In this document: positions 17,049-26,310 of the stretch, piece by piece
Numbering within the stretch: position 1 is the first letter of the stretch
Layout of the letters: every line of letters begins with the position of its first letter
Origin: Clostridiales bacterium
Lineage (GTDB): Bacteria; Bacillota; Clostridia; Oscillospirales; Oscillospiraceae
Assembly: GCA_012838665.1 (NCBI GenBank)
Contig: DUOX01000046.1
Coordinates: 1-59,966, forward strand
Direction: 5' to 3'
Length of the DNA: 59,966 bases
Notes under the pieces: model-generated
Seen by the model: the letters and a program-made list of their open reading frames with translations, nothing else
Database searches by the model: none
Told to the model about the DNA's origin: nothing
Made by a program: the position numbers and the translations under genes

Positions 17049-19511
17049 CTATTCGGTCGGATTAATATCCGCAAATACGGAAACACCTCTAAATTCTTTT
17101 TTTGTATTGCAATGGATCAGCACCGACGAAACAAGCTGTCTGATTATTTTATCACCTTTACAGCTTAATGTCACCCTATAACGGTAGCGGTTATTAACCC
17201 GAACCACAGGCAGGGGCGCCGGGCCGAGTATACGTACATCTTTCCTGCTGCCCAGCTCTCTTTGAAATATTGTTCTTATTTCCGCACAGCATTTCAGAAC
17301 TAGGGATTCGTCAAGCCCCGAGGCGGTAACCACAAACAAATCCGCAAAGGGCGGGCAGTTCTGCAGCCGGCGCAGCTGAATTTCGGAGGCGTAAAAGCTG
17401 TCGTAATCCTGGCTGGCCGCCTGCAGAATTGTCTGATTGGATGGGGTAAAAGTCTGTATTACCGCCCGCCCGGGCCTCTCTCCCCTGCCGCTGCGGCCAA
17501 CAACCTGAGTAATAAGGGAAAAGGTGCGCTCCCCGGAACGGTAATCACCGGAATACAGAGACTGGTCGGCGGATATCACCCCAACCAGAGTCACATTTTC
17601 AAAGTTAAGCCCTTTTGTCACCATCTGGGTTCCTACCATGATGGGGATTTTTTTCTCGCGAAACCGGGTAAGAAGGGCCTCGTGGGAGCCCGCCGGAGAG
17701 ACGGTATCCGTGTCCATGCGCAAAACCACTACCCCGGGAAAAAGCTCTTTCAGCTCTTCCTCCACCTTTTGAGTGCCGGCGCCGATAAAGCTCAGTTTGC
17801 CGCCGCAGTCAGGGCAGTATTCGTCCGCCCGAAGGGAAAGGCCGCAGTAATGGCACATCAGCCTCCTGTTGGCGCTGTGGTAGGTGAGATTGACGCTGCA
17901 ACGGCTGCATTTATAAGTATAGCCGCATTCCACACAGGTGATGAGTTTTGATGCGCCCCGGCGATTTATAAAGAGAATGCTCTGCTCACCGCGGGCTATG
18001 TTCTCCTCCAACTCATCCCTGAGCAGCAAGCTGATGCTACCCCCGTTGCCCCGACGAAGTTCTCTCTTCATATCCACAATACGCACCTGGGGCAGTTCCA
18101 TGAGATTATAGCGGGCGGGAAGGGAAAAAAATTTGTATGTTCCAATTTCGGCGTGGTAACGGCTGACCACATCGGGGGTGGCGGAGCCCAGAAGCAGTAG
18201 CCCGCCTGCATGATAGCATCTATATTTTGCCACATCCCTGGCGTGGTATCTGGGTGAATTCTCGGATTTGTAGGTGTCTTCCTGCTCCTCGTCAATAATA
18301 ATTATGCCCAACTCACTTACCGGGGCAAACACGGCGCTGCGAGTGCCGATAACCACCTTCGCCAAACCGGATTTTATACGCTTCCACTCGTCATAGCGCT
18401 CCCCAATGGCAAGGGAACTGTGAAGCACGGCAATGTTGTCTCCGAAATAAGAAGAAAAGGTCTGAAGCATCTGGGGCGTAAGGGATATTTCCGGCACGAG
18501 CAGGATGGAGGATTTGCCTCTGCGGAGCATTTCTTCAATAAGCCTGATATATACGGCGGTCTTACCGCTGCCCGTAACCCCGAACAGCAACGACACATTA
18601 GGCTGCCCCGACGAACTTAGTTCAAGTATGCCCTGAAACGCTTTCTGCTGCTCCTCGTTCAGTTCAGGCAGCGGGGCCTCCGCGCCCATCTTATACGAAG
18701 GGCGCCTGAATACCTCGTCCGCCTCAATGGTCACAAGGCCGGCCTCGGCGAGCCTCCTGACGGTGGCCGCACTTGTGCCGGTAAAATAGCAGATCTCCTT
18801 TACCGCGGCCCTTTCTATGGAGGAGAGCAGTTCCAATACGGCGGCCTGTTGGGGTGAGCGGCGTTTCTTTTGATTTGCTATAATCAAGGCTTCCTCCGCG
18901 GAAACGTTGAGGCTGGCGGTGTTTACGGTTTTGTCCCTGACACGCCGGGTCTCCCTGCTGTCGGTTTGAAGAACGCCCTTTTTCACAAGACTGGAGAGAG
19001 CCGGGCCGGGGTCCTGGTCGCCAAAGGCAATCTCAATGGATTTTAGGGGGCAGCTTCCTCCGTGGGCAAAAACCACCTCAAGGACCTGCTGCTCCCTTTT
19101 GGAGCGGCCTGCGGCCTCATAGGCCGTTTCCCTGTCGCAACCCTCTGCAATCCTGTATTCGGAAGTGATGCTGTACCACAGTCCGGCGGGCAGTATGGCT
19201 TTTACAGCCTCGTAAACAGTGCAGAAAAACCGCTCCCGCATCCACAGGGCCAGCTTAATCTGTTCCCGGGAAAGAACGGGGGAATCGTCTAAAACGGACT
19301 CAATGCTCTTTAGCTTTTCATAATCGCTTTGGGAGCTCAAAGCCAACACTATACCTTCGGTTCTGCGGTTGCCCCGGGAAAAGGGGACCATAACCCGTAC
19401 CCCGGGCACAACTTTTTCTGCAAGCCGGCCGGGTATGATATAGTCATAGGGGCGGTCTACCCAATAGGTAGCAGCCGATACGGCAATTCTTGCAATTGTC
19501 TTATTGCCCAA
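17049..19511 (-). CDS. priA: Primosomal protein N', replication restart helicase
   Basis: PriA recognises stalled forks and reloads the replicative helicase. The 820-residue protein has the N-terminal DNA-binding domain (SAATYWVDRPYDYIIP), Walker A (FGVTGSGKTAVY), a DEEQ variant of the DEAH box, and the paired zinc sites (CVECGYTYKCSRC, CHYCG, CPDCG). A longer frame reaches 19565, but the TTG at 19511 is preceded by AAAGGGGGG and begins with the conserved region, so it is chosen. Directly upstream is a REP-like inverted repeat. Confidence 0.95.
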   Translation of the reverse strand: MGNKTIARIAVSAATYWVDRPYDYIIPGRLAEKVVPGVRVMVPFSRGNRRTEGIVLALSSQSDYEKLKSIESVLDDSPVLSREQIKLALWMRERFFCTVYEAVKAILPAGLWYSITSEYRIAEGCDRETAYEAAGRSKREQQVLEVVFAHGGSCPLKSIEIAFGDQDPGPALSSLVKKGVLQTDSRETRRVRDKTVNTASLNVSAEEALIIANQKKRRSPQQAAVLELLSSIERAAVKEICYFTGTSAATVRRLAEAGLVTIEADEVFRRPSYKMGAEAPLPELNEEQQKAFQGILELSSSGQPNVSLLFGVTGSGKTAVYIRLIEEMLRRGKSSILLVPEISLTPQMLQTFSSYFGDNIAVLHSSLAIGERYDEWKRIKSGLAKVVIGTRSAVFAPVSELGIIIIDEEQEDTYKSENSPRYHARDVAKYRCYHAGGLLLLGSATPDVVSRYHAEIGTYKFFSLPARYNLMELPQVRIVDMKRELRRGNGGSISLLLRDELEENIARGEQSILFINRRGASKLITCVECGYTYKCSRCSVNLTYHSANRRLMCHYCGLSLRADEYCPDCGGKLSFIGAGTQKVEEELKELFPGVVVLRMDTDTVSPAGSHEALLTRFREKKIPIMVGTQMVTKGLNFENVTLVGVISADQSLYSGDYRSGERTFSLITQVVGRSGRGERPGRAVIQTFTPSNQTILQAASQDYDSFYASEIQLRRLQNCPPFADLFVVTASGLDESLVLKCCAEIRTIFQRELGSRKDVRILGPAPLPVVRVNNRYRYRVTLSCKGDKIIRQLVSSVLIHCNTKKEFRGVSVFADINPTE

Positions 19512-19548
19512 GGCAGTCCCCCCTTTCAATCGGAAAAATCCTGCAAGA

Positions 19549-19611
19549 GCGGGCAAAAGGCACACCCCTGCAACGCAGTATAAATATCGCAGGGGCGAGC
19601 CTTGTGCCCGC
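19549..19611. repeat. REP-like imperfect inverted repeat between rpoZ and priA
   Basis: Two 23-base arms (19549-19571 and 19589-19611) are inverted copies with 3 mismatches, separated by 17 AT-rich bases. The arms are GC-rich, unlike the ribosome sites around them. The element lies in the only sizeable gap of the gmk-rpoZ-priA run and could fold as a hairpin in the mRNA just upstream of the priA ribosome site. Confidence 0.65.
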
Positions 19612-19620
19612 CCGGATAGA

Positions 19621-19818
19621 TTATTTATCGTTGTTATTTATAGAAAGCTTGCCGGTATAAACCTCCTCGATGGCAGTGGAAACAGGCTTTCTTTCGAGAG
19701 TGTTTTCGCTTGCTTCCGCCTCGGAGGCAATATCCCTGGCACGGCGAGCCACAAGATTTACCAATAAATATCTGCTTCCTACTTTGTCAACTAAATCTGC
19801 AACTGGTGGATATAACAT
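19621..19818 (-). CDS. rpoZ: RNA polymerase omega subunit
   Basis: A 65-residue protein with the omega signature: PPVADLVDKVGSRYLLVNLVARRARDI and, later, KPVSTAIEEVYTGKL. Omega aids assembly of RNA polymerase. It is 6 bp after gmk, the typical neighbour in Firmicutes. The start ATG has GAGGTATGATG upstream. Confidence 0.94.
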   Translation of the reverse strand: MLYPPVADLVDKVGSRYLLVNLVARRARDIASEAEASENTLERKPVSTAIEEVYTGKLSINNNDK

Positions 19819-19824
19819 TTTGCA

Positions 19825-20427
19825 TCATACCTCTAGATACTTTATTCTTTCTACCGTTCTGCAAAGCTCGGCGGTAATAATTGAATTCAATTCATTAGCG
19901 GCAACATCAGGGTCGTCATTTATGACGATATAATCATAGCTTTCCGCCGCCCTGTATTCAGACTTCGCGCGCTCCAAGCGGCTTTGAATCATCTCCTCGC
20001 TGTCCTGATGCCGGTTACGCAGCCGCTGCTCCAAATCTGTAAAGCTTGCAGGCGTAAGGAAGATAGTGACGGCTTCGGGCATGCGTTCCCGGACCTGGGC
20101 GGCGCCCTGCACCTCGATATCCAGTAATACATTCATGCCGCTGGCGAGTTTATCCATAACAGCCTGCCTAGGTGTGCCGTAAAAATTTGTCACATACTCG
20201 GCATACTCCAAAAATTCATCATTGGCTATCATTTCATCAAAACACTTATGGTCAATAAAGAAATAATTTATACCATGAATTTCACCATCCCGGGGTCCTC
20301 GCGTGGTAGCCGAGACAGAAAAGGCCAAATCATCCCTGGCAGCCATGACACGGGCTATGACCGTGCTTTTTCCGGCGCCGGAAGGGCCGGAAACCACAAA
20401 GAGCTTGCCTCGTTCAGTCCTCATCAT
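19825..20427 (-). CDS. gmk: Guanylate kinase
   Basis: Gmk phosphorylates GMP to GDP. The P-loop is [12 protein letters not shown], followed by the GMP-binding segments ([30 protein letters not shown]) of the family. Two adjacent ATGs at 20427 and 20424 follow GGGGGAG; the first is chosen. The gene overlaps remA by 14 bp. The order yicC-remA-gmk-rpoZ-priA is conserved in Firmicutes. Confidence 0.96.
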   Translation of the reverse strand: MMRTERGKLFVVSGPSGAGKSTVIARVMAARDDLAFSVSATTRGPRDGEIHGINYFFIDHKCFDEMIANDEFLEYAEYVTNFYGTPRQAVMDKLASGMNVLLDIEVQGAAQVRERMPEAVTIFLTPASFTDLEQRLRNRHQDSEEMIQSRLERAKSEYRAAESYDYIVINDDPDVAANELNSIITAELCRTVERIKYLEV

Positions 20428-20692
20428 CAGCTCCCCCGTCGTAATGTTCATGTTCAGTTTTACCGGTAATGCGACCGGCTACTGTCTCCGGTTGAATTGC
20501 GGAGAGAATCACATGACCGCTGTTCATAATAAGGACTGCCCGGGTGCGGCGTCCATAAGTGGCGTCTATTAACTGGCCACGCTCCTTCACGTCCTGAATT
20601 ATGCGCTTAATAGGCGCGGAATCGGGACTGACAATCGCCACGAGACGTGAAGCAGAAACCATATTTCCGAATCCAATATTGATAAGTTTCAA
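20414..20692 (-). CDS. remA: RemA-like protein (DUF370)
   Basis: A 92-residue DUF370 protein. In Bacillus subtilis RemA is a DNA-binding activator of biofilm matrix genes. The conserved core is present: [29 protein letters not shown] and [28 protein letters not shown]. The start is TTG after GGGGAGAG. The C-terminal tail ([12 protein letters not shown]) overlaps gmk. Its target genes in this organism are unknown. Confidence 0.9.
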   Translation of the reverse strand: MKLINIGFGNMVSASRLVAIVSPDSAPIKRIIQDVKERGQLIDATYGRRTRAVLIMNSGHVILSAIQPETVAGRITGKTEHEHYDGGADDED

Positions 20693-20702
20693 AGTCTCTC
20701 CC

Positions 20703-21581
20703 CTATTCTATATTTTGAATCTGCTCTCGGATTTTTTCAATTTCGGCTTTAAGGTCAACCACAGTGCGGGCAATGGCGCCGTCGCAGCACTTTGAGCCGA
20801 TAGTATTGACCTCCCTGTTGAATTCCTGAATCAGGAAGTCCAGCTTTCGCCCAACCGGGGACTCGCCCATGATTAGCTCACGGAACTGTGAAATATGACT
20901 GCGGAGTCTCACGGTTTCCTCGTCAACGGCAACCCTGTCGGCAAATATGGCTGCCTCCGTGATGATGCGGGACTCGTCAAATTCCTTATTCTCCAAAAAT
21001 TCGCGCATGCGGTGTTTAAGCTTTTCGGTATACTCCGCAATGGTTTGAGGGGAGCGCTCCTCCACAAAGGATAGCATGGACTCGATAACCGACAGGCGGT
21101 TTATAATGTCCTCCCGGAGCTTTGCCCCCTCCCGGAGGCGCATGCCGTCAAACTCAGCGAGGGCCTCCTCCAGAATCATGCAAATTCCGGAGACAATGGT
21201 ATCTTTGTCCGCCTCCTGCTTTTCTATCGTCAGCACGTCCTGAAAACGCGCCAGATTAACGGCGGTAAGGTCGTCCTGCAATCCATATCTTTCGGATATT
21301 TGCCGCAGGGCGGCGAGGTATCCCTCCAAAAGCGGTTCATTAACGCTGACCACCACATTGCCGGCCCTGGAGCTGTCAACGGATATAAAGACGTCAATCT
21401 TTCCTCTTGATATATGCTTATGAACTATGGCTTTTATCGCTTCTTCGGCAAACATGAAGGCCCTGGGTACCCGTACCGTAGTGTCCAGGTAGCGATTGTT
21501 GACGCTTTTCAGCTCAATGGACAACTCCAGTCCTTCTACAGAGCCCTTGGCTTCGCCGTATCCGGTCATGCTTTTTATCAT
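20703..21581 (-). CDS. YicC family endoribonuclease-like protein
   Basis: A 292-residue YicC/YloC family protein. The start [13 protein letters not shown] and the C-terminal DUF1732 region ([21 protein letters not shown]) are diagnostic. Members have been reported as RNases acting on small RNAs in E. coli and B. subtilis. It is 10 bp before remA, as in other Firmicutes. Confidence 0.92.
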   Translation of the reverse strand: MIKSMTGYGEAKGSVEGLELSIELKSVNNRYLDTTVRVPRAFMFAEEAIKAIVHKHISRGKIDVFISVDSSRAGNVVVSVNEPLLEGYLAALRQISERYGLQDDLTAVNLARFQDVLTIEKQEADKDTIVSGICMILEEALAEFDGMRLREGAKLREDIINRLSVIESMLSFVEERSPQTIAEYTEKLKHRMREFLENKEFDESRIITEAAIFADRVAVDEETVRLRSHISQFRELIMGESPVGRKLDFLIQEFNREVNTIGSKCCDGAIARTVVDLKAEIEKIREQIQNIE

Positions 21582-21597
21582 TATTTAGTCCGTCCTG

Positions 21598-22116
21598 TCA
21601 ATCAATATGTTTGGATATGCGGATAATGTAAAAGGATATTAACTTGGAAATACCCAGGTCATACACTATAAAAACAAGGTTCATGAGAATATAGGCAAGG
21701 ATAATATATTTCTCAAAAAAACCAGGTACTTCGCCGGGAAGAAAAACGCTTCGCCCCAATATCCACAGGCATGTCAAAGCCCCGTTGAACAGGGCTAGCT
21801 TGCACACCCACTCGAGGACACGGCTTTTCAGCCGTTCAAAAAGGCTTTTGGCAATGGGATAATAACCCAAAAACACTGCATAAAGCACCGCGCAGCTTTT
21901 CAGCGGTATTATAGCAGCGCTAAGGACTGCGGTGGTTGCAAATACTGCAATACTGTGGAAAATGCCGCAGTGGATAAGAGCCGCCGCCGTAAGAAGTCCG
22001 GAAACGGCCACAAGGGCTATTCTTCCCGACGGTATCACGGCGGAAATATATAAGAGGGCGCAGCCCAGGGCTGCAAGCAGGGCAGAACGGGTCAGGCGTC
22101 TTGTAGGCCTATTCAT
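21598..22116 (-). CDS. Multi-pass membrane protein of unknown function
   Basis: A 172-residue protein with about five hydrophobic segments and a basic N terminus (MNRPTRRLTRSALLAALG). The small-residue-rich helices and the opening resemble S components of ECF transporters, but no substrate signature is visible. It starts one base after the stop of the J-domain gene and lies before yicC. I do not assign a function. Confidence 0.7.
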   Translation of the reverse strand: MNRPTRRLTRSALLAALGCALLYISAVIPSGRIALVAVSGLLTAAALIHCGIFHSIAVFATTAVLSAAIIPLKSCAVLYAVFLGYYPIAKSLFERLKSRVLEWVCKLALFNGALTCLWILGRSVFLPGEVPGFFEKYIILAYILMNLVFIVYDLGISKLISFYIIRISKHID

Positions 22117-22117
22117 A

Positions 22118-22732
22118 TCAGCAGCAGGAAATCAGGTCTCCTCCCATGCACTCGCAGCAGCAGTCTGCGAGTATCAGGGACGAGCAGCAGTCACAGGTGC
22201 TGACGCCTGCCACAGGCCCCCCGGTATACCAGTAGGCCTGTCCGCCCGAACGCATATAAGTGAGGGCCTGCCTGTATTCCAGGTTGCCGGGGTCCATGTT
22301 GACGGCGATTTGAAAATACCGGTTAGCCTCATCCATCCAGCCCTTGCGGTAATACAGACTGCCCATGAGGAAATGCCATTCCGCGCCCCGGTCGGTAACG
22401 GAGTTAAGAAGTTGCTCTGCCAAAACGAGGTTACCGGCGTTGATTGCCGTTCTGATTCTTGCGTAAATCCCCGTAGAGGTGCCGGATGAATATCCCCCTG
22501 ACGCCCCTCTGCTGTACTGGCCCGAATTCCCGGCGGCGCCGCCGGAGCGAGACTTCATAATGGCATCATAGGCCTCGTTTATCTCCTTCATTTTCTCCTG
22601 GGCCAAATCCGACAGGGGATTGTCGTGATAGTTGTCAGGATGATATTTTCTTGCAAGATCCCTATATGCTTTCTTTATTTCATCATCCGTAGCGCTTGGC
22701 GAAACACCAAGCACGCTATATGGGTCGTTCAT
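22118..22732 (-). CDS. J-domain protein with TPR-like repeat and Cys-rich tail
   Basis: A 204-residue protein. Residues 1-65 form a J domain with the HPD motif ([10 protein letters not shown]) that stimulates Hsp70 ATPase. A Gly/Ser-rich linker follows (about 66-88), then one or two TPR-like helical pairs (about 90-160, [22 protein letters not shown]). The C terminus holds three Cys clusters (CDCCSS, DCCCEC, SCC). It lacks the zinc fingers and substrate domains of true DnaJ, so it is a specialised co-chaperone. The DUF5685 gene is immediately upstream. A link to metal or cofactor handling is only an inference. Confidence 0.85.
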   Translation of the reverse strand: MNDPYSVLGVSPSATDDEIKKAYRDLARKYHPDNYHDNPLSDLAQEKMKEINEAYDAIMKSRSGGAAGNSGQYSRGASGGYSSGTSTGIYARIRTAINAGNLVLAEQLLNSVTDRGAEWHFLMGSLYYRKGWMDEANRYFQIAVNMDPGNLEYRQALTYMRSGGQAYWYTGGPVAGVSTCDCCSSLILADCCCECMGGDLISCC

Positions 22733-22764
22733 ATCTCTGCTCCGATCTGTGGATTATTATTTGA

Positions 22765-23646
22765 TTAAACCATGCCGCGTTCCCCTTTTTTTATATCCTT
22801 CCACTTTCCCGAAAAGACCATCTGTGTAACCCACGGAACCCCGAAATATATGATATTAGCCAGTATCTCCGCCCAGGGCCCCGGCTCCAGCAACTGATAG
22901 GCCGAGATGATTTGGTTCTGGGAGTGACGGATTGTGAGAAGCAGCTCTTCTCTATCTTCTTCCGTCAGGCTGCCTCCCACCAGCGCGAATCTGTATCGCA
23001 GCGAGTTATAATTGTCGTTTTCAATGTCCTCCGGGAGGTCATCCATGGCGTCCAGCAGGTAAATAATGCGTCCGGTGTGGTAAAAAAGCTGATCGAGTAT
23101 GCGCCGCTGTTTTTCGTCTTCCTGCCCGGAAGCCACAGCCGACAAAACCCTTGCAAATTTGTCCGCCGTCATATCTATGGAGGGACAGCGTGCATTTTCC
23201 AGCCGGGCCAAAGAATCGAGATTTTCCCGGACGCAGGCGTCAAAATCCTTTGCCCGGCGGGAGGCCATACGGTAGGAGCGGTATAAAAACAGGGAAACAA
23301 ACCTCGCGGCCAGAGCCTTTAAAAAGCCTTCGTCCGCCGCGGTATCCCTGAGCTTCCAGTAGGCCAGGATAACGCTGTAGTCTGCCGCAGTATCCAAAGC
23401 TTCACCGCCGCAATGGCAGAGTTTCTTCCTGTGTGGGCTTGCCGGACATCTTTTATATTCCAAACAGGGCTCCTCATTGCCCAACAGCAGCATGGCCATA
23501 AAGGTGAAGTCGTAATTCACCACGAATCTGGCGGCAAAACCGTATCTCCGGCGGAGTGTGTGGCAAAGGCCGCAATAAACGGCCCGAAAGCTCTCGTATT
23601 CTTTTACTCTAAGTTCCCCCTTTAGGGGTCGTATATATCCAAACAT
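22765..23646 (-). CDS. DUF5685 family protein
   Basis: A 293-residue protein starting MFGYIRPLKGELRVKEY, with paired cysteines in VYCGLCHTLRRRYG (about 29-32) and further on in CPASPHRKKLCHC, plus a helical C-terminal half with YLLDAMDDLPEDIENDNYN. The acidic DDxxED stretch and helical make-up recall isoprenoid-synthase-like folds, but this is a loose likeness. I recognise it as DUF5685, often encoded next to J-domain proteins in Clostridia. Its start overlaps the stop of the RseC-like gene by one base. Confidence 0.75.
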   Translation of the reverse strand: MFGYIRPLKGELRVKEYESFRAVYCGLCHTLRRRYGFAARFVVNYDFTFMAMLLLGNEEPCLEYKRCPASPHRKKLCHCGGEALDTAADYSVILAYWKLRDTAADEGFLKALAARFVSLFLYRSYRMASRRAKDFDACVRENLDSLARLENARCPSIDMTADKFARVLSAVASGQEDEKQRRILDQLFYHTGRIIYLLDAMDDLPEDIENDNYNSLRYRFALVGGSLTEEDREELLLTIRHSQNQIISAYQLLEPGPWAEILANIIYFGVPWVTQMVFSGKWKDIKKGERGMV

Positions 23647-24056
23647 CAGTCAATGGAAATTATTTCAAAGCTTATGCCTCTTTTTTTGCCGAAAAAGCGC
23701 TGATAGAGCGCCACAATTACCCCCCCGAGAAACAAGGAGCCTAAACTGAGGGCGACGGAAGCCTCTTCGGACAGATTAAGTGCCCTTGAAAGTGCATATC
23801 CGGCAAAAAACATGACCAGGGGGAAAATATATACAAGCAACGCAGCCGAGATTATGCGGGAACTGTGTGTAGACAGTGTAACCCTGTCGCCAACCTTTGC
23901 GTATACCCTGTTTATGGCAATGGCGGTAACCTGCTTATTGTAGGCGCACCCCGCGCCGCAGGAGGCGCAGTTTGCGCCGCAGGCCGAGGCCCTTTCAACA
24001 GTCACTTCCGCCTTATCATTGCCTATAATTTTTGTTACTATTGCGCTTTGGGTCAA
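23646..24056 (-). CDS. SoxR-reducing system RseC/MucC-like membrane protein
   Basis: A 136-residue protein with an N-terminal Cys motif (ACGANCASCGAGC, about 25-37) and two transmembrane helices (about 67-87 and 97-117), the layout of the RseC/MucC family. Members belong to an electron-transfer system that includes Rnf-like subunits and reduces SoxR. No Rnf genes are nearby. The start is TTG after AAGGAGGATC. It appears to head the long run of genes reaching rsgA. Confidence 0.8.
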   Translation of the reverse strand: MTQSAIVTKIIGNDKAEVTVERASACGANCASCGAGCAYNKQVTAIAINRVYAKVGDRVTLSTHSSRIISAALLVYIFPLVMFFAGYALSRALNLSEEASVALSLGSLFLGGVIVALYQRFFGKKRGISFEIISID

Positions 24057-24077
24057 TTATGATCCTCCTTAATGGTA

Positions 24078-25337
24078 TCAATGCCGCTCAATTAAGACGA
24101 CTACGTTATAGTCACCGACTACTCCCGCCTCATTCTCGCTGAAGCCGTCAACGTATATCTTGGCGGGCATGGTGAATCTGCCAATGGTATTCCCAATATC
24201 CTTAAGGTCAACTACAGCCCGGAGATTGTTGGGGGCTACCAAATCCAGCATAGCCTGAGTAGAGCGGACAGTAACCTCTATGCTTTGAGTGATTATTTCG
24301 GCTTTATATCCTTCGGTAACATTTTTGACTTCTATATTCGTAACATTCATCTTCTTGGTGGCAAGGCCGCGGATTTCCACTTTTACCGTGACTTCCGTTT
24401 CACCTGTCAGATTCTCAACGTTGTTGGGCATTACAATGGGATAGGTTTCCGTAAAGGAGGAGGCTATATTCGACAAATCTATGGTACCGACAACTATTTT
24501 GTTGATACCGTCCAATATCTCCGAGTCGCCTGCAAGGGTAACCGTGGCAGGCGAGAAGGTGCAGATGACGTTTGAGGATGTGGCGCCGCCGCCGTCAATA
24601 ATATCCATTGCCAGGCTGACTTCCTTTGTTGCTTTAACTGGCAGAGAAACGCTTACAGTGTCCGTTTCCAATACTATCATGTCATCTTCTATGGGGTTTC
24701 CTTCTTCGTCCATAAGGACATAGCTGCTGTCAAAGATGAGTGTTTTGTCAACGTCTGTACGCTCAACCACGACTAATGCGTGGTCTACCTTTTCAAGGGA
24801 CTTAACCGGGCCGCTTATTTTAACCGTCGCGGGATTAAACTCCATGGCCTCCGCCACATAGCCCTCGGCTACGCTGCCCTCAAAGATGCCCCGCACTTCC
24901 ACTGTCTTGCTGTTCAACTTGTCAACCGTGAAAGTGATTACGGAGGGCGACAGGCTAACCGGTGTAATCGATCTGCTGTCAATTCCTTCAGGATATTTGA
25001 TGGTGTAGGAAAACCTGTTGACGCCGGAGCTGTTAATGCTGCTCAGGTCGATAACGGCGGACAGGCTGCCGGAACGCAGTTTTGATATTTCGCGCCTGCT
25101 GCCGCTTAAAACCACCGTAACAGAAGTTGTATCTACCTCGGTTATTATAAGCCCTCTGCCTTCCCGAAGAGCCCCCTCACCCTGGAACTCAACCTTAACT
25201 CCTTGAAAGGTTTCACTAAAATCCTCACCCTGGGAGGCGGTAACATACATCCAGAGAATAAGGGATACTATTACGGAAATTATTGCCCAAAACAGCCTGC
25301 TGTCAGCTATTCTATTTATCGCTGCTCCTCTTTTCAT
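24078..25337 (-). CDS. cdaR: YbbR-domain protein, regulator of diadenylate cyclase
   Basis: A 419-residue protein with one N-terminal transmembrane helix (about 14-33) and then about four YbbR repeats of about 80 residues, likely outside the membrane. CdaR modulates CdaA activity. It directly follows cdaA and overlaps it by 26 bp. In many Firmicutes glmM comes next; here it does not, and the RseC-like gene follows after 21 bp. Confidence 0.9.
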   Translation of the reverse strand: MKRGAAINRIADSRLFWAIISVIVSLILWMYVTASQGEDFSETFQGVKVEFQGEGALREGRGLIITEVDTTSVTVVLSGSRREISKLRSGSLSAVIDLSSINSSGVNRFSYTIKYPEGIDSRSITPVSLSPSVITFTVDKLNSKTVEVRGIFEGSVAEGYVAEAMEFNPATVKISGPVKSLEKVDHALVVVERTDVDKTLIFDSSYVLMDEEGNPIEDDMIVLETDTVSVSLPVKATKEVSLAMDIIDGGGATSSNVICTFSPATVTLAGDSEILDGINKIVVGTIDLSNIASSFTETYPIVMPNNVENLTGETEVTVKVEIRGLATKKMNVTNIEVKNVTEGYKAEIITQSIEVTVRSTQAMLDLVAPNNLRAVVDLKDIGNTIGRFTMPAKIYVDGFSENEAGVVGDYNVVVLIERH

Positions 25338-26193
25338 TATTCCTCACCTTAAAAATGTTGGTCAACCATCTTCCGCTGCGTTTATTCTTGCCTTCCGACT
25401 CTGGGATTAACTCGTTGCGAAGCAGCTTTTCAAAGGTATCTGTGGCGAGGTGGCGTTTCAGCATGCCATCGACGGCCACTGAGATAGAGCCAGTCTCTTC
25501 GGAGACGATAACCACCACTGCGTCTGACCGCTCGCTCATTCCTATACCGGCTCTATGCCGCATGCCTAAATCCCGGCTCAGGTTTGTGTTTGTAGACAGG
25601 GGTAGCATGCATCCGGCGGCGGCCACACGGCCGCCTCTAATTATCACTGCACCATCATGCAGGGGCGCTTTCGGGAAAAATACATTTTTAAGCAGTACAG
25701 CCGTAGTGCCTGCATCTATAATTGTGCCTGTTCTGATAGGGTCGCTAAGCGGATTGTCACGCTCGAAAACTATCAAGGCACCTATTCTGTTTTTGGACAT
25801 CTCGGTGGAGGCAATAACCACTTGAGTGATTGCCATGTCCAAATTTACTGCCTGTGTATCCCTGCCGAACAAGGCGGAGAAACTGCCGCTGCCCATTTTC
25901 TCAAGGACACGCCGGAGCTCCGGCTGAAAGAGTATTACCAGCGCCAGCAGCCCCAGCTCCACTGTCCTACGAAGAAGGAAATTGATTACAGCTAGTTTCA
26001 GTTCCCCGGATAGCCACAGCGCCAGAAGAATTACCACTACGCCCTTGGCCACTTTTGAGGAGCTTGTCCGCCTGATAAAGCCGATAAGCCTGTAAATCAG
26101 GTAAGCCACAATAAGCATATCCAAAATATCGGGTATGCCGGCAGTGTATATGTAATTGAAGGAATCAATCAATTTATTCCTAATAGAATCCAT
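25312..26193 (-). CDS. cdaA: Diadenylate cyclase, membrane type
   Basis: CdaA makes c-di-AMP from two ATP; this messenger controls potassium and osmolyte transport and wall homeostasis. The protein (293 residues) has three N-terminal hydrophobic helices (about 22-90) and a DAC domain with the DGA motif (LHDGAVII, near 180) and RHR motif (MRHRAGIG, near 212). An in-frame TTG two codons earlier is possible, but the ATG at 26193 is better spaced from GGGGAT. It has its own promoter and a hairpin in its leader. Confidence 0.95.
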   Translation of the reverse strand: MDSIRNKLIDSFNYIYTAGIPDILDMLIVAYLIYRLIGFIRRTSSSKVAKGVVVILLALWLSGELKLAVINFLLRRTVELGLLALVILFQPELRRVLEKMGSGSFSALFGRDTQAVNLDMAITQVVIASTEMSKNRIGALIVFERDNPLSDPIRTGTIIDAGTTAVLLKNVFFPKAPLHDGAVIIRGGRVAAAGCMLPLSTNTNLSRDLGMRHRAGIGMSERSDAVVVIVSEETGSISVAVDGMLKRHLATDTFEKLLRNELIPESEGKNKRSGRWLTNIFKVRNNEKRSSDK

Positions 26194-26216
26194 AGACAAT
26201 ATCCCCGGATTTATTC

Positions 26217-26246
26217 GGCCGCCTGAAGATTATTCCGCAGGCGGCC
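26217..26246 (-). promoter_or_regulatory. Leader hairpin before cdaA
   Basis: A perfect 9-bp GC-rich stem (26217-26225 with 26238-26246) and 12-base loop lie between the promoter and the ribosome site of cdaA. No T-run follows, so it is not a typical terminator. It may protect or control the mRNA. Confidence 0.5.
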
Positions 26247-26265
26247 CCACGTTTCTATTCATAAC

Positions 26266-26294
26266 ATTATATAATATAGATTATAAAATGGCAA
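26266..26294 (-). promoter_or_regulatory. Sigma-A promoter of cdaA-cdaR
   Basis: TTGCCA and a perfect TATAAT are separated by 17 bases on the minus strand, giving a leader of about 65 bases. Confidence 0.7.
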
Positions 26295-26310
26295 TAAACA
26301 ATACTCTAAT

